DNA of 64,000 bases. Source: Rhodoferax sp. Its GTDB lineage: Bacteria > Pseudomonadota > Gammaproteobacteria > Burkholderiales > Burkholderiaceae_C. Below the pieces are notes generated by a model that was not told where the DNA came from, did not search any database, and saw only the letters and a list, made by a program, of their open reading frames with translations. The DNA lies in assembly GCF_030653815.1 (NCBI RefSeq), contig NZ_JAURYQ010000016.1, forward strand, positions 30,581 through 94,580, read 5' to 3'. The position numbers and the translations under genes are program-made. Shown piece after piece: positions 47,538 through 56,222 of the stretch (position 1 is its first letter; the number at the start of each line of letters is the position of its first letter).

Positions 47538-48638
47538 CTACTTGCCAGCCCCTGCTGCCAGCCAGACCGCAATGGTTTTGGCATCGGCAACGCTCAAGGC
47601 CTGGGCAGGCATGGGGATCGGCCCCCAGACACCCGCGCCACCAGCTTTGATCTTGTTGGCCAGGTAATCGACCTGGCCTGAATATTTCTTGGCAATGTCG
47701 GTGTAAGCCGGGCCGACGATCTTGTTGCTCATGCCGTGGCAGATCAGGCAGCCATTTTTTTGCAGCAGGGCCGTTGCTTTCTTGGCATCCGGTTTGCCGG
47801 TATCAGCACCACTGGCAGGCGCCTCGACTTGCGGCTTGGGCGCCACAGGCAGCGCTGGCTTGTCGCCTATTTTTGGCTCCGGCTTCGTGGTGTCGGCGCC
47901 GAGCTGGGCACCCACCAGGCGGTTTTGCTCGGCCAGGTTGCCGTGGGCATTGCGCGCAAAGTCAGGCAGGAACGACGCCAGCTTGGGTTCGGGCGTGCAG
48001 TCTTTCATGCAGGCCACATTGCGGGTGTCGGGCTTGCCGGCGCCACCAAATTCCTTGCCCGGCCACAGCGCGTGGTCGGTCGTCATACCGTTGCGGTTGG
48101 GCATGCGCGCCTGCACATCACGAATGGTTTTCTCGTTGAGCGTGAAGTCATCGGGCACGATGGTCGCAATGTTGAGCATGAACGCCACCACCGCATAGAC
48201 CTCGTCGGTTTTCAGGGTCTTGGGCGCGTTCCAGGGCATGGCCCGGTTGACGAAATCCCACACCGTTGAAATGCTCGACACCTTCATGAAGGTGGTGCGC
48301 CCAGGGTAGCCCGGGGTGGTCAGGTTGGCGACATGGCCGGTCTGCAGGTCCTTGGGCTGAACACCGCCAATGATGGGGCTGAAGACCTCGCCAGATTCGC
48401 CAAAATAGCCGTGACAACTGGCGCACTTGCCTTCCCAGACATCCTGGCCCTGTGCCACGGTGCCCGAGCCAGCGGGCAGGCCCTTGAAGTCGGGACGCAC
48501 GTCGATGTCCCAAGCTGCCACCTCCTTGGGTGTGGCGTCACGGCCAAGGCCGGTGATATTGGCCGCCGACTGGGCCAGGGCGACACCGCCAAACGCCAGC
48601 AAGGCCAGGCTGATGACTGCTTTACGAAACCTGAACAT
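47538..48638 (-). CDS. soxD: SoxD, diheme cytochrome subunit of sulfane dehydrogenase
   Basis: This 366-residue protein has a signal peptide (ALA/Q near residue 22) and two heme sites, C72-AS-C75-H76 and C297-LI-C300-H301. They are separated by a Pro/Lys-rich linker (about residues 250-285). SoxD accepts electrons from the molybdenum subunit SoxC as sulfane sulfur is oxidised. Its start overlaps the soxC stop by 17 bases. Presence of SoxCD means thiosulfate can be fully oxidised without storing sulfur globules. Confidence 0.93.
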   Translation of the reverse strand: MFRFRKAVISLALLAFGGVALAQSAANITGLGRDATPKEVAAWDIDVRPDFKGLPAGSGTVAQGQDVWEGKCASCHGYFGESGEVFSPIIGGVQPKDLQTGHVANLTTPGYPGRTTFMKVSSISTVWDFVNRAMPWNAPKTLKTDEVYAVVAFMLNIATIVPDDFTLNEKTIRDVQARMPNRNGMTTDHALWPGKEFGGAGKPDTRNVACMKDCTPEPKLASFLPDFARNAHGNLAEQNRLVGAQLGADTTKPEPKIGDKPALPVAPKPQVEAPASGADTGKPDAKKATALLQKNGCLICHGMSNKIVGPAYTDIAKKYSGQVDYLANKIKAGGAGVWGPIPMPAQALSVADAKTIAVWLAAGAGK

Positions 48639-49986
48639 TTTTAACCTCGCCGTTTTCCTGCACCAGCCAGGACTGAATCGCATTGTTGTGATAGATCGAA
48701 CGGGTGCCGCGCACCGCCCGCAATTGTTGGTAAGTGGGTTGCACAAAACCGGTTTCATCGGTGGCCCGGCTTTGGATGATGGCGGGCTTGCCATCCCACA
48801 CCCAGTCAATGTTGAAACGCGTGAGCGCCTTGGACATCACCGGGCCCTGCAGGCGCGTGCTGCGCCAGTTGCGGCCACCGTCCACCGAGACGTCGACCTT
48901 TTTGATCTTGCCCTTGCCGCTCCAGGCCAGGCCGGTGATGTTGTAAAAACCTTTGTCCAGCAGCACCTGGCCGCCGGACGGTGTGGTCACCACGCTCTTG
49001 CACTCCTGGATGCCTGAATACTGGCGGTGCTGGCCATTGGGCATGAGGTCCATGTAATGGATGGCTTCGTCCTTGGTGCCGTAAGGCTTGTCACCGACCT
49101 CAAGGCGGCGCAGGTACTTGACCCAGCTCACGCCCTGAATGCCGGGCACGATCAAGCGTAGCGGATAGCCTTGCTCGGGGCGCAGCATCTCGCCGTTCTG
49201 GCCGTAAGCCACAAACACCTCGCCGGATTTGATCAGGCTCATGGGAATGGTGCGGGTCATGGACGAGCCGTCCGCGCCCTCGGCCAGCACAAACTTGCCG
49301 TTCTTCAGATCGGCACCCGCCAGCTCCAGCAAGGTGATGAGCGGCACGCCGGTGAATTCGCTGCACGACACCATGCCGTGGGTGTACTGCACGGTGGGCA
49401 CCGCCACGTTGCCCCACTCAACCGCGGTATTGGCGCCACATTCAATAAAGTGGAAACGCGACACCGCCGGCAAACGCATGATTTCATCGAGCGTGAACAC
49501 CTTGGCCGACTTCACCATGCCGTTGATCATGAGCCGGTGTTTGGACGGGTCGATGTCCCACCAGCCCTGGTGGTGACGCTCAAAGTGCAGACCACTGGGG
49601 GTGACGATGCCAAACAGCGACTGCAGCGGGGCAAACGACACCGAGGCCTGCGTGGTCTGGGTCAAGCCCGGGCTTTGTCGGCGTTGCACACCGGATTCGT
49701 ATTGCGAAGGTTTGCCGTAGCCGTCGTTCTGTGCCACGCCCTGCCCCAGGCCGACGCTGTGCGCCGGCAGGTTCAAAATATTCGGGTCACCGCCCTCGGT
49801 CGGCACCGGGTTGCCTTGCGCCAGCGCGACGGGCACGACAGCGCCAGCCGCAGCTGCCGCAAAGGCATTGCGAATAAAGTCGCGACGACCTTTCTTGGCT
49901 TCTGCAAAAACGGCTTTGATGCCGTCCCTGTTCAGAAAATTCTCGGGGGCCTTGATCAGCCTGCCCGAGCTCACACTTTGTTCCAT
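48622..49986 (-). CDS. soxC: SoxC, molybdenum subunit of sulfane dehydrogenase
   Basis: This 454-residue sulfite-oxidase-family protein has a Tat signal preceded by about 33 residues (KKGRRDFIRNAFAAAAAG). The molybdenum-ligating cysteine is C183 (HFIECGANTAVEW), and a C-terminal dimerisation domain follows. It removes six electrons from the SoxY-bound sulfane sulfur. It is the first structural gene of the sox operon, 62 bases downstream of the SoxR-type regulator. Confidence 0.95.
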   Translation of the reverse strand: MEQSVSSGRLIKAPENFLNRDGIKAVFAEAKKGRRDFIRNAFAAAAAGAVVPVALAQGNPVPTEGGDPNILNLPAHSVGLGQGVAQNDGYGKPSQYESGVQRRQSPGLTQTTQASVSFAPLQSLFGIVTPSGLHFERHHQGWWDIDPSKHRLMINGMVKSAKVFTLDEIMRLPAVSRFHFIECGANTAVEWGNVAVPTVQYTHGMVSCSEFTGVPLITLLELAGADLKNGKFVLAEGADGSSMTRTIPMSLIKSGEVFVAYGQNGEMLRPEQGYPLRLIVPGIQGVSWVKYLRRLEVGDKPYGTKDEAIHYMDLMPNGQHRQYSGIQECKSVVTTPSGGQVLLDKGFYNITGLAWSGKGKIKKVDVSVDGGRNWRSTRLQGPVMSKALTRFNIDWVWDGKPAIIQSRATDETGFVQPTYQQLRAVRGTRSIYHNNAIQSWLVQENGEVKNVQVS

Positions 49987-50048
49987 TCAAAAAACTCCTG
50001 TTACGCGTTCCGTTCACCATGCCCGGTACGCTGCAAAACTTCACCCCG

Positions 50049-50381
50049 TCAGACAGGAACCTCAAACACGGTCCCGCCACCCTCAAAATTCGAACACAGC
50101 AGCTTGCAAATCAAGGCTTGTGATTCGGCCGCCAGACGGTAAAAAATCTGATGCCCGCTGCGCCGCTTGGACAGCACACCAGCCTGGTACAAGACCTGCA
50201 GATGTCGCGACATATTGGGCTGGGAGGCCTCAATGTGCGCCAGCAAATGCGTCACATTCTGCTCACCGTGACACAAAATCCGAATGATCTGCAAGCGCAC
50301 CGGTGTCGACAAAACCCCAAAAAGCTCTGCTGCGCGTTCCGGCGTCAGCGAGGAGATTTCCGGGAATCCTGCACCACTCAT
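50049..50381 (-). CDS. soxR: ArsR-type regulator of sox genes (SoxR-like)
   Basis: This 110-residue ArsR/SmtB repressor has the helix-turn-helix IEASQPNMSRHLQVLYQAG and a wing at RRSGHQIFYRL. Cysteines C37, C92 and C96 could form the di- or persulfide switch described for SoxR/SqrR-type sulfur sensors. It is encoded immediately upstream of soxC on the same strand. The inverted repeat at 50386-50407 overlaps its leader, as expected for autoregulation and operon control. Inducer would be a persulfide or reduced sulfur species. Confidence 0.85.
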   Translation of the reverse strand: MSGAGFPEISSLTPERAAELFGVLSTPVRLQIIRILCHGEQNVTHLLAHIEASQPNMSRHLQVLYQAGVLSKRRSGHQIFYRLAAESQALICKLLCSNFEGGGTVFEVPV

Positions 50382-50385
50382 TGAT

Positions 50386-50407
50386 TAAATCCATATATTC
50401 GGATTTA
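50386..50407. promoter_or_regulatory. Inverted repeat upstream of soxR, candidate operator
   Basis: TAAATCC (50386-50392) and GGATTTA (50401-50407) form a perfect 7-base inverted repeat with an eight-base AT-rich spacer. It starts five bases upstream of the soxR ATG. The size and placement fit an ArsR-type dimer site. Confidence 0.6.
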
Positions 50408-50498
50408 TTAATGTAAGACAATTTTACAGAAAAACCACTGGGGTTTTCACCTACGCAAGGTGAAACAAGGGAGGCAAGAAGACCTGGCGCGCGCCAGG

Positions 50499-50831
50499 CT
50501 ACTTGAAGCGGTAGTGGTCGCGGTTCAGCACGGCCGCAATCGAGGTCACTTCTTCGGGGAAAAAAGCGAGGTTCAGGACCGTGTTGCAAGCATCCACCTG
50601 ACCGCGCAGCAGGCCCAGGGAATTGATGCGGCCGCCCGGGCGATAAATGCCATTGCCGTCACCACCCACATTGCGGATGTGGCAGGCATCGCACTGGTTT
50701 TCAGCAATGAGCTTCTCGCCCAGCTTCAAATCAGCCCCCTCGTAAAGCGCAGGCACGTCTTGCGCCAGGGCCACGCTGGCGACCCAGGCCGGCAAGGCCC
50801 ACAGAAGGTGTTTCAGGAGAGCATTTGACAT
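50499..50831 (-). CDS. Small monoheme c-type cytochrome
   Basis: This 110-residue exported cytochrome has a signal peptide (residues 1-23, ALA) and one heme site C47-DA-C50-H51. The later GRINSLGLLRGQVDACN region has an extra cysteine but no obvious axial methionine. ATG 50831 is used; an upstream Met gives a poorer signal. It lies between the Crp/Fnr gene (63 bases) and soxR (117 bases) on the same strand. It may carry electrons from the Sox system to a terminal oxidase. I do not recognise a named family. Confidence 0.75.
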   Translation of the reverse strand: MSNALLKHLLWALPAWVASVALAQDVPALYEGADLKLGEKLIAENQCDACHIRNVGGDGNGIYRPGGRINSLGLLRGQVDACNTVLNLAFFPEEVTSIAAVLNRDHYRFK

Positions 50832-50894
50832 ACGCCAATGATCAAGCAAGCGTAAAGCCCTGCCTATCAGGAGTTACCCTGACGGCGAATCAAC

Positions 50895-51602
50895 TCATGC
50901 GCTCGACAGGCACTGCGGCTGTTGCACCCGGTAGATGCGCCCCTGTTTGTCCAGCGGTTTGATCACCTCTTCGCGCACAAGGCGGCTGATCTCGCGGCTG
51001 ACGGTTTCCAGCTTGAGGTCGAGCATGGCGCCCATGTCCTCGCGCGAGAAAAGCACCGACATGTCGGGGTTGCTGGGGCTGCGCATTTTCAGCACCAGGT
51101 TGGCCACCCGCTGGCGTGCCGTGCCAAAGTTCATGTCGGCCAGCCAGTCATCGGCGTCTTTCAGCGCACGCTGCCATTTGTTCATCAACTGGCCGTGCAA
51201 GCGGGGGCTGCCGGACGCCAGCTTTTGAATGACATTGAGCGGAATGCGACACACCGAAACCGGTGTCAAGGCCACGGCATCGGTGTCATAACGCGCCCCT
51301 GCCAGCGCCTCCAGCCCAATGACATCCCCGGCGCGCAACACCCGCACGATGCGCGGGCGGCCATCGAGGGTGCTGCGCACCAGTTTCACCATGCCGCTGC
51401 GCAGCGTGAAGATGGCCTGCGCCGCACCGGCTTCGGCGTACAAGGCATCGCCTTGCGCATATTCCAGGTCATCGATGGGCGCATGGATACGGGAAAAATC
51501 ATGCTCGTTGAGGTCGGCAAACAGCACCATGTCGCGAATACCGCATTGGCGGCAATCCGAGGTGCCGCGCCAGGCGGATTCGGTCTTGATGGGAATCATC
51601 AT
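50895..51602 (-). CDS. Crp/Fnr family regulator with an incomplete FNR cysteine set
   Basis: This 235-residue regulator has a cyclic-nucleotide-like beta barrel (about 30-130), a long dimer helix and a C-terminal helix-turn-helix with the FNR-type ETVSREISRL recognition helix. The N-terminus has C17-RQ-C20 and, further on, C118 (VSVCRIPLNV). These match E. coli FNR C20, C23 and C122, but the position of the fourth ligand (C29) is V26. It may bind an altered iron-sulfur cluster, or sense redox or sulfur by thiols. It lies eight bases downstream of the SoxW-like gene. A matching DNA box occurs at 42779. Confidence 0.83.
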   Translation of the reverse strand: MMIPIKTESAWRGTSDCRQCGIRDMVLFADLNEHDFSRIHAPIDDLEYAQGDALYAEAGAAQAIFTLRSGMVKLVRSTLDGRPRIVRVLRAGDVIGLEALAGARYDTDAVALTPVSVCRIPLNVIQKLASGSPRLHGQLMNKWQRALKDADDWLADMNFGTARQRVANLVLKMRSPSNPDMSVLFSREDMGAMLDLKLETVSREISRLVREEVIKPLDKQGRIYRVQQPQCLSSA

Positions 51603-51610
51603 GCTGCCTT

Positions 51611-52096
51611 TCAGCTGGCGACAGCGGCACGCGCGGTGCGCACACGCTCATCCAGGTAAGCCCCGTAAAAGTCAGGAATGTAGCCCCCCACCATGCGCTC
51701 TGCCACTTCAACACCACCGCGGCCAAAGAACAACACGGTAGGCGCCACCTTGACGCCCCAGCGCCGGATCAGCTCGTCCTGGGTCTGCGTGACGCCGCTG
51801 AAGTCTTGCACCAGCTGACGGTTGCGCATGTCGAGTTGCACAATGGACAGGCCCGCCTGGCCCTGCATGGGTGCCAGGTAGTTGTCGCGGGCAATGACGC
51901 AAAAAGGGCACCCCACCAGGCTCACCATGAGCACCAGCGGGTTGCCTTTTTTGAGCGCGGCGGCCAGGGCATCGGGCAAGGAAGTGGGCATCGGCAAAGT
52001 GGCGGCCCGCGCGGGGCCAGCGCCCAGCAGACCCGCAGCGGCACCCGCCAGCAGGCATTGGCGACGCGTCAGGGAGAAGGTGTGGGCGGGCATCAT
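51611..52096 (-). CDS. Periplasmic thioredoxin-like protein (SoxW-like)
   Basis: This 161-residue protein has a twin-arginine-containing signal (FSLTRRQCLLAGAAAG) and a thioredoxin fold with the active-site pair C63-PF-C66. The cis-proline segment VKVAPTVLFF follows. In sox clusters such proteins (SoxW/SoxS) keep SoxY cysteines reduced and reactivate the complex. Its start overlaps the SoxH-like stop by four bases (ATGA), and it precedes the Crp/Fnr gene by eight bases. An exported disulfide reductase role is well supported; the exact partner is inferred. Confidence 0.8.
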   Translation of the reverse strand: MMPAHTFSLTRRQCLLAGAAAGLLGAGPARAATLPMPTSLPDALAAALKKGNPLVLMVSLVGCPFCVIARDNYLAPMQGQAGLSIVQLDMRNRQLVQDFSGVTQTQDELIRRWGVKVAPTVLFFGRGGVEVAERMVGGYIPDFYGAYLDERVRTARAAVAS

Positions 52097-53052
52097 TTGG
52101 CCTCGTGTTCGAGCTGCAGGTAGGTGTTGTACGCGTTCATGCGGTTGGCCGATTTGAACAGCGGCAGATGCACAAACTGCGACCAGTCGGTCTTTTGGTA
52201 GGCTTCCTCGAACGGTTCCATGGCCTCGGCCGCGCGGCCCATGGCGGTGCGCAGGTACACCAGGTACTCGCGCGTTTGCTGCATGTCGTGGCGCGCATCG
52301 TTGGAAACCGGACCGTGGCCGGGCACGATCACCCGGGTGTCGAAAGACAGCAACTGGTCCAGCGCCGTGATCCAGTGGCGGCTGTCAGCCTGACCCACAA
52401 AAGGAATCCGGTTACGGAACACCAGGTCGCCGGCAAACAGGACCTTCTCGGTGGGCAGGTAAAAAGCCAGGTCTTCAGGGGTGTGGGCCGGGCCGACGAT
52501 ACGCGCCTGAAAGCGCATGCCGCCGAGCAGCAGCTCCTGGTCGGTGTCGATCCAGGCGTCGGGCATCACCAGGCGCGTGTGCTCGTCAACCCAGGGAAAC
52601 AGCTGCTCGCGCGAAGCTTCCAGGCGCAACTGCGCGGTGTCACTGTTCAGATAGTCCAGGGCCGCACGGTGCGCAAAGATTTTCGCGCCCAAGTCCTTGA
52701 ACACCTGCAAGCCATAAATATGGTCCGCGTGGTAGTGCGTCACCAGCACGTGCGTGATGGGCAAGGGCGTGATCTTTTTGATTTCTGCCACCAGGCGCTT
52801 GGCCAGGGCGGGTGAACCCAGGGCGTCCACCAGCACCACACCGGCAGGCGTCACCACCACAGCCGCGTTGGAGATGAAATTCTGATTGGCCGAGGAGCCC
52901 AGTTCAGACACGCCCTGCACATACCAGACCGAAGGCGACACCTGCTGCAGCACCATGGGCGGTTGCTCGGCCGCGTGCACGGCACCCAAGCCAGCCCACA
53001 GGCAGGCGAACAGCCACAGGGCAAAACGCCAACCCAAAACATTTATTTTCAA
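52093..53052 (-). CDS. Exported MBL-fold metallohydrolase (SoxH-like)
   Basis: This 319-residue metallo-beta-lactamase-fold protein has a signal peptide (AVHA/A near residue 27) and the metal motif THYHADH (H106, H108, D110, H111). Further ligands are in GPAHTPED and VPGHGPV. The start is a TTG at 53052, chosen because GGAGG lies five bases upstream and the signal peptide begins there. It is similar to SoxH and quinoprotein-relay-associated hydrolases of sox clusters, which have an undefined role. It is divergent from the full-length YeeE gene and overlaps the SoxW-like gene. Confidence 0.82.
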   Translation of the reverse strand: MKINVLGWRFALWLFACLWAGLGAVHAAEQPPMVLQQVSPSVWYVQGVSELGSSANQNFISNAAVVVTPAGVVLVDALGSPALAKRLVAEIKKITPLPITHVLVTHYHADHIYGLQVFKDLGAKIFAHRAALDYLNSDTAQLRLEASREQLFPWVDEHTRLVMPDAWIDTDQELLLGGMRFQARIVGPAHTPEDLAFYLPTEKVLFAGDLVFRNRIPFVGQADSRHWITALDQLLSFDTRVIVPGHGPVSNDARHDMQQTREYLVYLRTAMGRAAEAMEPFEEAYQKTDWSQFVHLPLFKSANRMNAYNTYLQLEHEAK

Positions 53053-53130
53053 TGTGGCCTCCAAAACAGGACGTGTCAAAGCATTCTTATGCCTGTAATA
53101 TAAGCGAAATATGAATTACGTGGAGCCAAA

Positions 53131-54267
53131 ATGAACTTTGCCAGCCTGATTGAAAGCCACGGCGAGCAGGCCGTGCTGGCGCTGGGCGGCCTGGTCATTG
53201 GCGCTCTTTTCGGCTTTTTCGCCCAGCGCTCCAAGTTCTGCCTGCGCTCAGCCACGCTCGAATTCTGGCACCGCAGCTTTGGCAAAAAAGTGGCGGTCTG
53301 GCTGTTGGCCTTCTCCAGTGCCGTGGTCGGCGTGCAGTGGCTCATCCTGAGCGGCAACATGGACGCGGCCAGCACGCGTCAGATTTCCGCCACAGGCAGT
53401 ATTTCGGGTGCCTTGGTAGGCGGCTTGCTGTTTGGCGTCGGCATGGTGCTGACGCGGGGCTGCGCCAGCCGCCTGCTGGTGCTGTCGGCCAACGGCAATT
53501 TGCGCGCCCTGCTCTCCGGCCTGATTTTTGCCGTCACGGCGCAAGCCGCCCTGGGCGGCGCGCTGGCGCCCTGGCGCGAAAGCATCAGCAGCTGGTGGAC
53601 GGTCGATGGCGGTGCCGCACGCGACTTGTTGGCCTTGACCCACGTTGGCCCCTGGGGCGGCTTGGCCTTCGGCCTGCTATGGCTGGTGGCGGGGCTCTAC
53701 TTTGCGGTGCGCAGCGGCTGCGGCCTCTGGAAATGGGCTGGGGGCATTGGTGCCGGACTGGCCGTTGCCGCGGGTTGGGGCTTCAACTACTGGGTGTCGA
53801 AAAATTCATTTGAGGTGGTACCGGTGCAGGGCCTGACCTTCAGCGGCCCCTCGGCCGAATGGCTGATGCGCGTGGTGGCCTCGCCAGCACCCGAGATCGG
53901 CTTCAATTTTGGCCTGGTGCCGGGGGTTTTCCTGGGCTCTTTCCTGGGCGCCTGGGTGGGCAAGGACTTTGTCCTGGAAGGTTTCAGGGACGGCTACAGC
54001 ATGCGGCGCTATATTGTCGGTGCCGTTCTGATGGGCTTTGGCGCCATGCTGGCGGGCGGCTGTGCGGTGGGTGCCGGCATCACTGGCGGCGCCATTTTTG
54101 CGCTCACCGCCTGGCTGGCGCTGGCAGGTATGTGGGTCGGCGCGGGCCTGGCCGACCGCCTGGTCGATGCACCCACCCGGGCGCTGGTCAGTCATGCTCA
54201 TCGCCACGCCCACGGCCACGCGCACACACATGACCATGCGCCGGCGCACGCGGGCATGGCGCCTTGA
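53131..54267 (+). CDS. Full-length YeeE/YedE family sulfur transporter with a His-rich tail
   Basis: This 378-residue membrane protein has about nine helices and the conserved cysteine motifs SKFCLRS (C37), TRGCASRL and GGCAVGAG of YeeE/YedE transporters. The C-terminal about 25 residues are strikingly histidine-rich (repeats of HAH, HGH and HTHDH). Such a tail is not part of the core fold and suggests metal binding. The gene is divergent from the SoxH-like gene across a 78-base AT-rich promoter and convergent with the cytochrome c4 gene. It probably imports thiosulfate or another sulfur compound. Confidence 0.85.
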   Translation: MNFASLIESHGEQAVLALGGLVIGALFGFFAQRSKFCLRSATLEFWHRSFGKKVAVWLLAFSSAVVGVQWLILSGNMDAASTRQISATGSISGALVGGLLFGVGMVLTRGCASRLLVLSANGNLRALLSGLIFAVTAQAALGGALAPWRESISSWWTVDGGAARDLLALTHVGPWGGLAFGLLWLVAGLYFAVRSGCGLWKWAGGIGAGLAVAAGWGFNYWVSKNSFEVVPVQGLTFSGPSAEWLMRVVASPAPEIGFNFGLVPGVFLGSFLGAWVGKDFVLEGFRDGYSMRRYIVGAVLMGFGAMLAGGCAVGAGITGGAIFALTAWLALAGMWVGAGLADRLVDAPTRALVSHAHRHAHGHAHTHDHAPAHAGMAP

Positions 54268-54312
54268 CATGCGCCAACACCGCTGTCTGATGATTTTGGC
54301 CGCTTCCCGCAG

Positions 54313-54918
54313 CTATTTACCGCTGATGTAGGCCGCCACCGCCGCCATCTCCAGCGGCGTCATCTTGCTCACAATCGCGTGCATCACCGCGTTGTCATTG
54401 GTGCGCTCGCGCTGGTTGAAAAGCGTGAGCTGGGTTTCGATGTAAGAGGCATACTGCCCCGCCAGGCGTGGCAAGTTGGCCGTTCCAAATCCGTCCTTGC
54501 CATGACAACTGGCGCAGGAGGGGACACCGCTGTAGGTGTTGCCGGTGTGAAAGATGTAGCGCCCCACTGCTGCCAGATCAGTGTCCTTGACGGTCTCGGG
54601 CGCAACCGGTTTGCGCTCAAAATACTGACCCAGCGCCAGCATTTCATCGGCCGTCAGGCGGCCTGACATGTCGGCCATGGCCGTGCTTTTGCGCTTGCCG
54701 GTCTTGAAGTTGTCAAGCTGCTTGGCAATGTACTCGGCATGCTGGCCGGCCAGCTTGGGAAACACCTCGCTGGCCGACTCACCGTTTTCACCATGGCACA
54801 AAAAACACGAGCCCATGACAAGTTTTTTCGCCCGCGCCTGGTCGGCCTGAGCCCAGCTGGCGCCCATGGCCAGCGCCAGCAGCGACGCGATCAAGGTTTT
54901 TTTCAGCTTCATGGGCAT
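54313..54918 (-). CDS. Diheme cytochrome c4-like protein
   Basis: This 201-residue exported protein has a signal peptide (SWA/QA near residue 23) and two heme sites, C38-FL-C41-H42 and C135-AS-C138-H139. Each lies in a similar half-domain ending with a Met-containing helix, the cytochrome c4 pattern. Its ATG at 54918 directly abuts the stop of the flavocytochrome gene; ATG 54912 is also possible. As part of the fccB unit it probably accepts electrons from the sulfide dehydrogenase and passes them to the oxidase. Confidence 0.87.
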   Translation of the reverse strand: MPMKLKKTLIASLLALAMGASWAQADQARAKKLVMGSCFLCHGENGESASEVFPKLAGQHAEYIAKQLDNFKTGKRKSTAMADMSGRLTADEMLALGQYFERKPVAPETVKDTDLAAVGRYIFHTGNTYSGVPSCASCHGKDGFGTANLPRLAGQYASYIETQLTLFNQRERTNDNAVMHAIVSKMTPLEMAAVAAYISGK

Positions 54919-56211
54919 TTACACCAGCGTATCTGCCCAGATGTTTTGCGCCCAGGCCAACGCATAACGCCCTTCGAGTTCATTGGCGGCTTTGGAGACG
55001 CCACCGGAGCCCGCCACCGTGACCATGGTCTTCTTGACCGGGTCATAGGTGTGCACGCTGGCCACATGCACCACGTCTTCGGCACTGACGAAGCTGTAGC
55101 AGGTGTTGTTGTAGATCGGCGACGCATTGGGCGTCTGGCCGGTCAACAAGGCCACCACCGCGGCGGCACAGGTTTTGCCATGCTGGTTGGCCATGTGGCC
55201 GGACTTGGGCATGGCCGGTGCGGCCAAAATGGAATCGCCCAGCACATGGATGTTTTTGGCCGCCTTCGACTCAAAGGTCAAAAAGTCCACCTCGCACCAA
55301 CGCTTGTTGGCCGTGGCCAAGCCACTCTGCACGGCGATGGACCCGGCGCGCATGGGCGGAATCACGTTGAGCACATCGGCCTTGACGTCGTCCTGAAACT
55401 CGAACTTGAGGGTGTTGGTTGCGGCATCCACATCGGACAAGGCGTGCTTGCCGCGGAATTCAACCATGCCCTGGTAGCGCTCAGCCCAGGCCTTCTTGAA
55501 CAAAGGCCCCTTGGACGTGACGTCTTCGTTGGCATCGAGAATGAGGACCTTGGACTTGGGCTTGACTTTCTGGAAATAGCTGGCCACCTGGCAGGCGCGC
55601 TCGTAGGGGCCGGGCGGGCAACGGTAGGGTGCCAGCGGAATCGACATGGCATAGACACCGCCATCAGGCATGGCTTCGAGCTGCTTGCGCAGCGCCACGG
55701 TCTGCGCCCCGGCTTTCCACGCATGCAGCACCTTGTCCTGCGCGCCAGGCTTGGCCATGCCGGGCAGGGTTTCCCACATGAAGTCAATGCCGGGCGACAA
55801 GATCAGCCGGTCATAAGGCAGCTCGGACCCACTGGCCAGCTTGACGATGCGCTTGTCGGCATCGATGGACGTCACCGTGTCACGCACCACGTTGACGCCG
55901 TGGTTTTTGCTGAGGCCGCTGTACGGCGTGGTGATGTCGGCCATGGTTTTGACGCCACCGATCACCAGGTTGGACATCGGGCAGGAAATGAAGGAGGCGT
56001 TGGGCTCCACCAGCGTCACGGCAATGCCGTAGTCGGACCACATGCGCACATATTTGGCGGCCGTGGCACCGGCAAAACCACCACCCACCACCACCACTTT
56101 GGGCCCCTTGCCGCCCGCGGTGCTGGCACAGCCCGACAACATCCCCAGGCTGCCCAAGGCACCCAGGGCCGAACCCGCACCCAATGTTCTGACAAATTGA
56201 CGACGTAACAT
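54919..56211 (-). CDS. fccB: Flavocytochrome c sulfide dehydrogenase, flavoprotein subunit (SoxF/FccB)
   Basis: This 430-residue FAD protein has a Tat-like signal (MLRRQFVRTLGAG) that also contains GCAS. The dinucleotide motif is VVVVGGGFAGATAA (about residues 38-51). The redox-active cysteines lie in SFISCPMSNL and NNTCYSFVS, and the FAD segment is HVLGDSIL. It oxidises sulfide to sulfur or polysulfide and reduces its cytochrome partner. It is flanked on one side by a monoheme and on the other by a diheme cytochrome gene, all with almost no spacing. Confidence 0.92.
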   Translation of the reverse strand: MLRRQFVRTLGAGSALGALGSLGMLSGCASTAGGKGPKVVVVGGGFAGATAAKYVRMWSDYGIAVTLVEPNASFISCPMSNLVIGGVKTMADITTPYSGLSKNHGVNVVRDTVTSIDADKRIVKLASGSELPYDRLILSPGIDFMWETLPGMAKPGAQDKVLHAWKAGAQTVALRKQLEAMPDGGVYAMSIPLAPYRCPPGPYERACQVASYFQKVKPKSKVLILDANEDVTSKGPLFKKAWAERYQGMVEFRGKHALSDVDAATNTLKFEFQDDVKADVLNVIPPMRAGSIAVQSGLATANKRWCEVDFLTFESKAAKNIHVLGDSILAAPAMPKSGHMANQHGKTCAAAVVALLTGQTPNASPIYNNTCYSFVSAEDVVHVASVHTYDPVKKTMVTVAGSGGVSKAANELEGRYALAWAQNIWADTLV

Positions 56212-56222
56212 GTTCGTTCCCC

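Noticed and set aside
53083..53116. Weak CTTAT/ATAAG symmetry and ATTC/GAAT pair in the SoxH-YeeE divergent promoter
   Set aside because: The arms are short and the spacing irregular, so an operator call is not justified beyond noting an AT-rich promoter.
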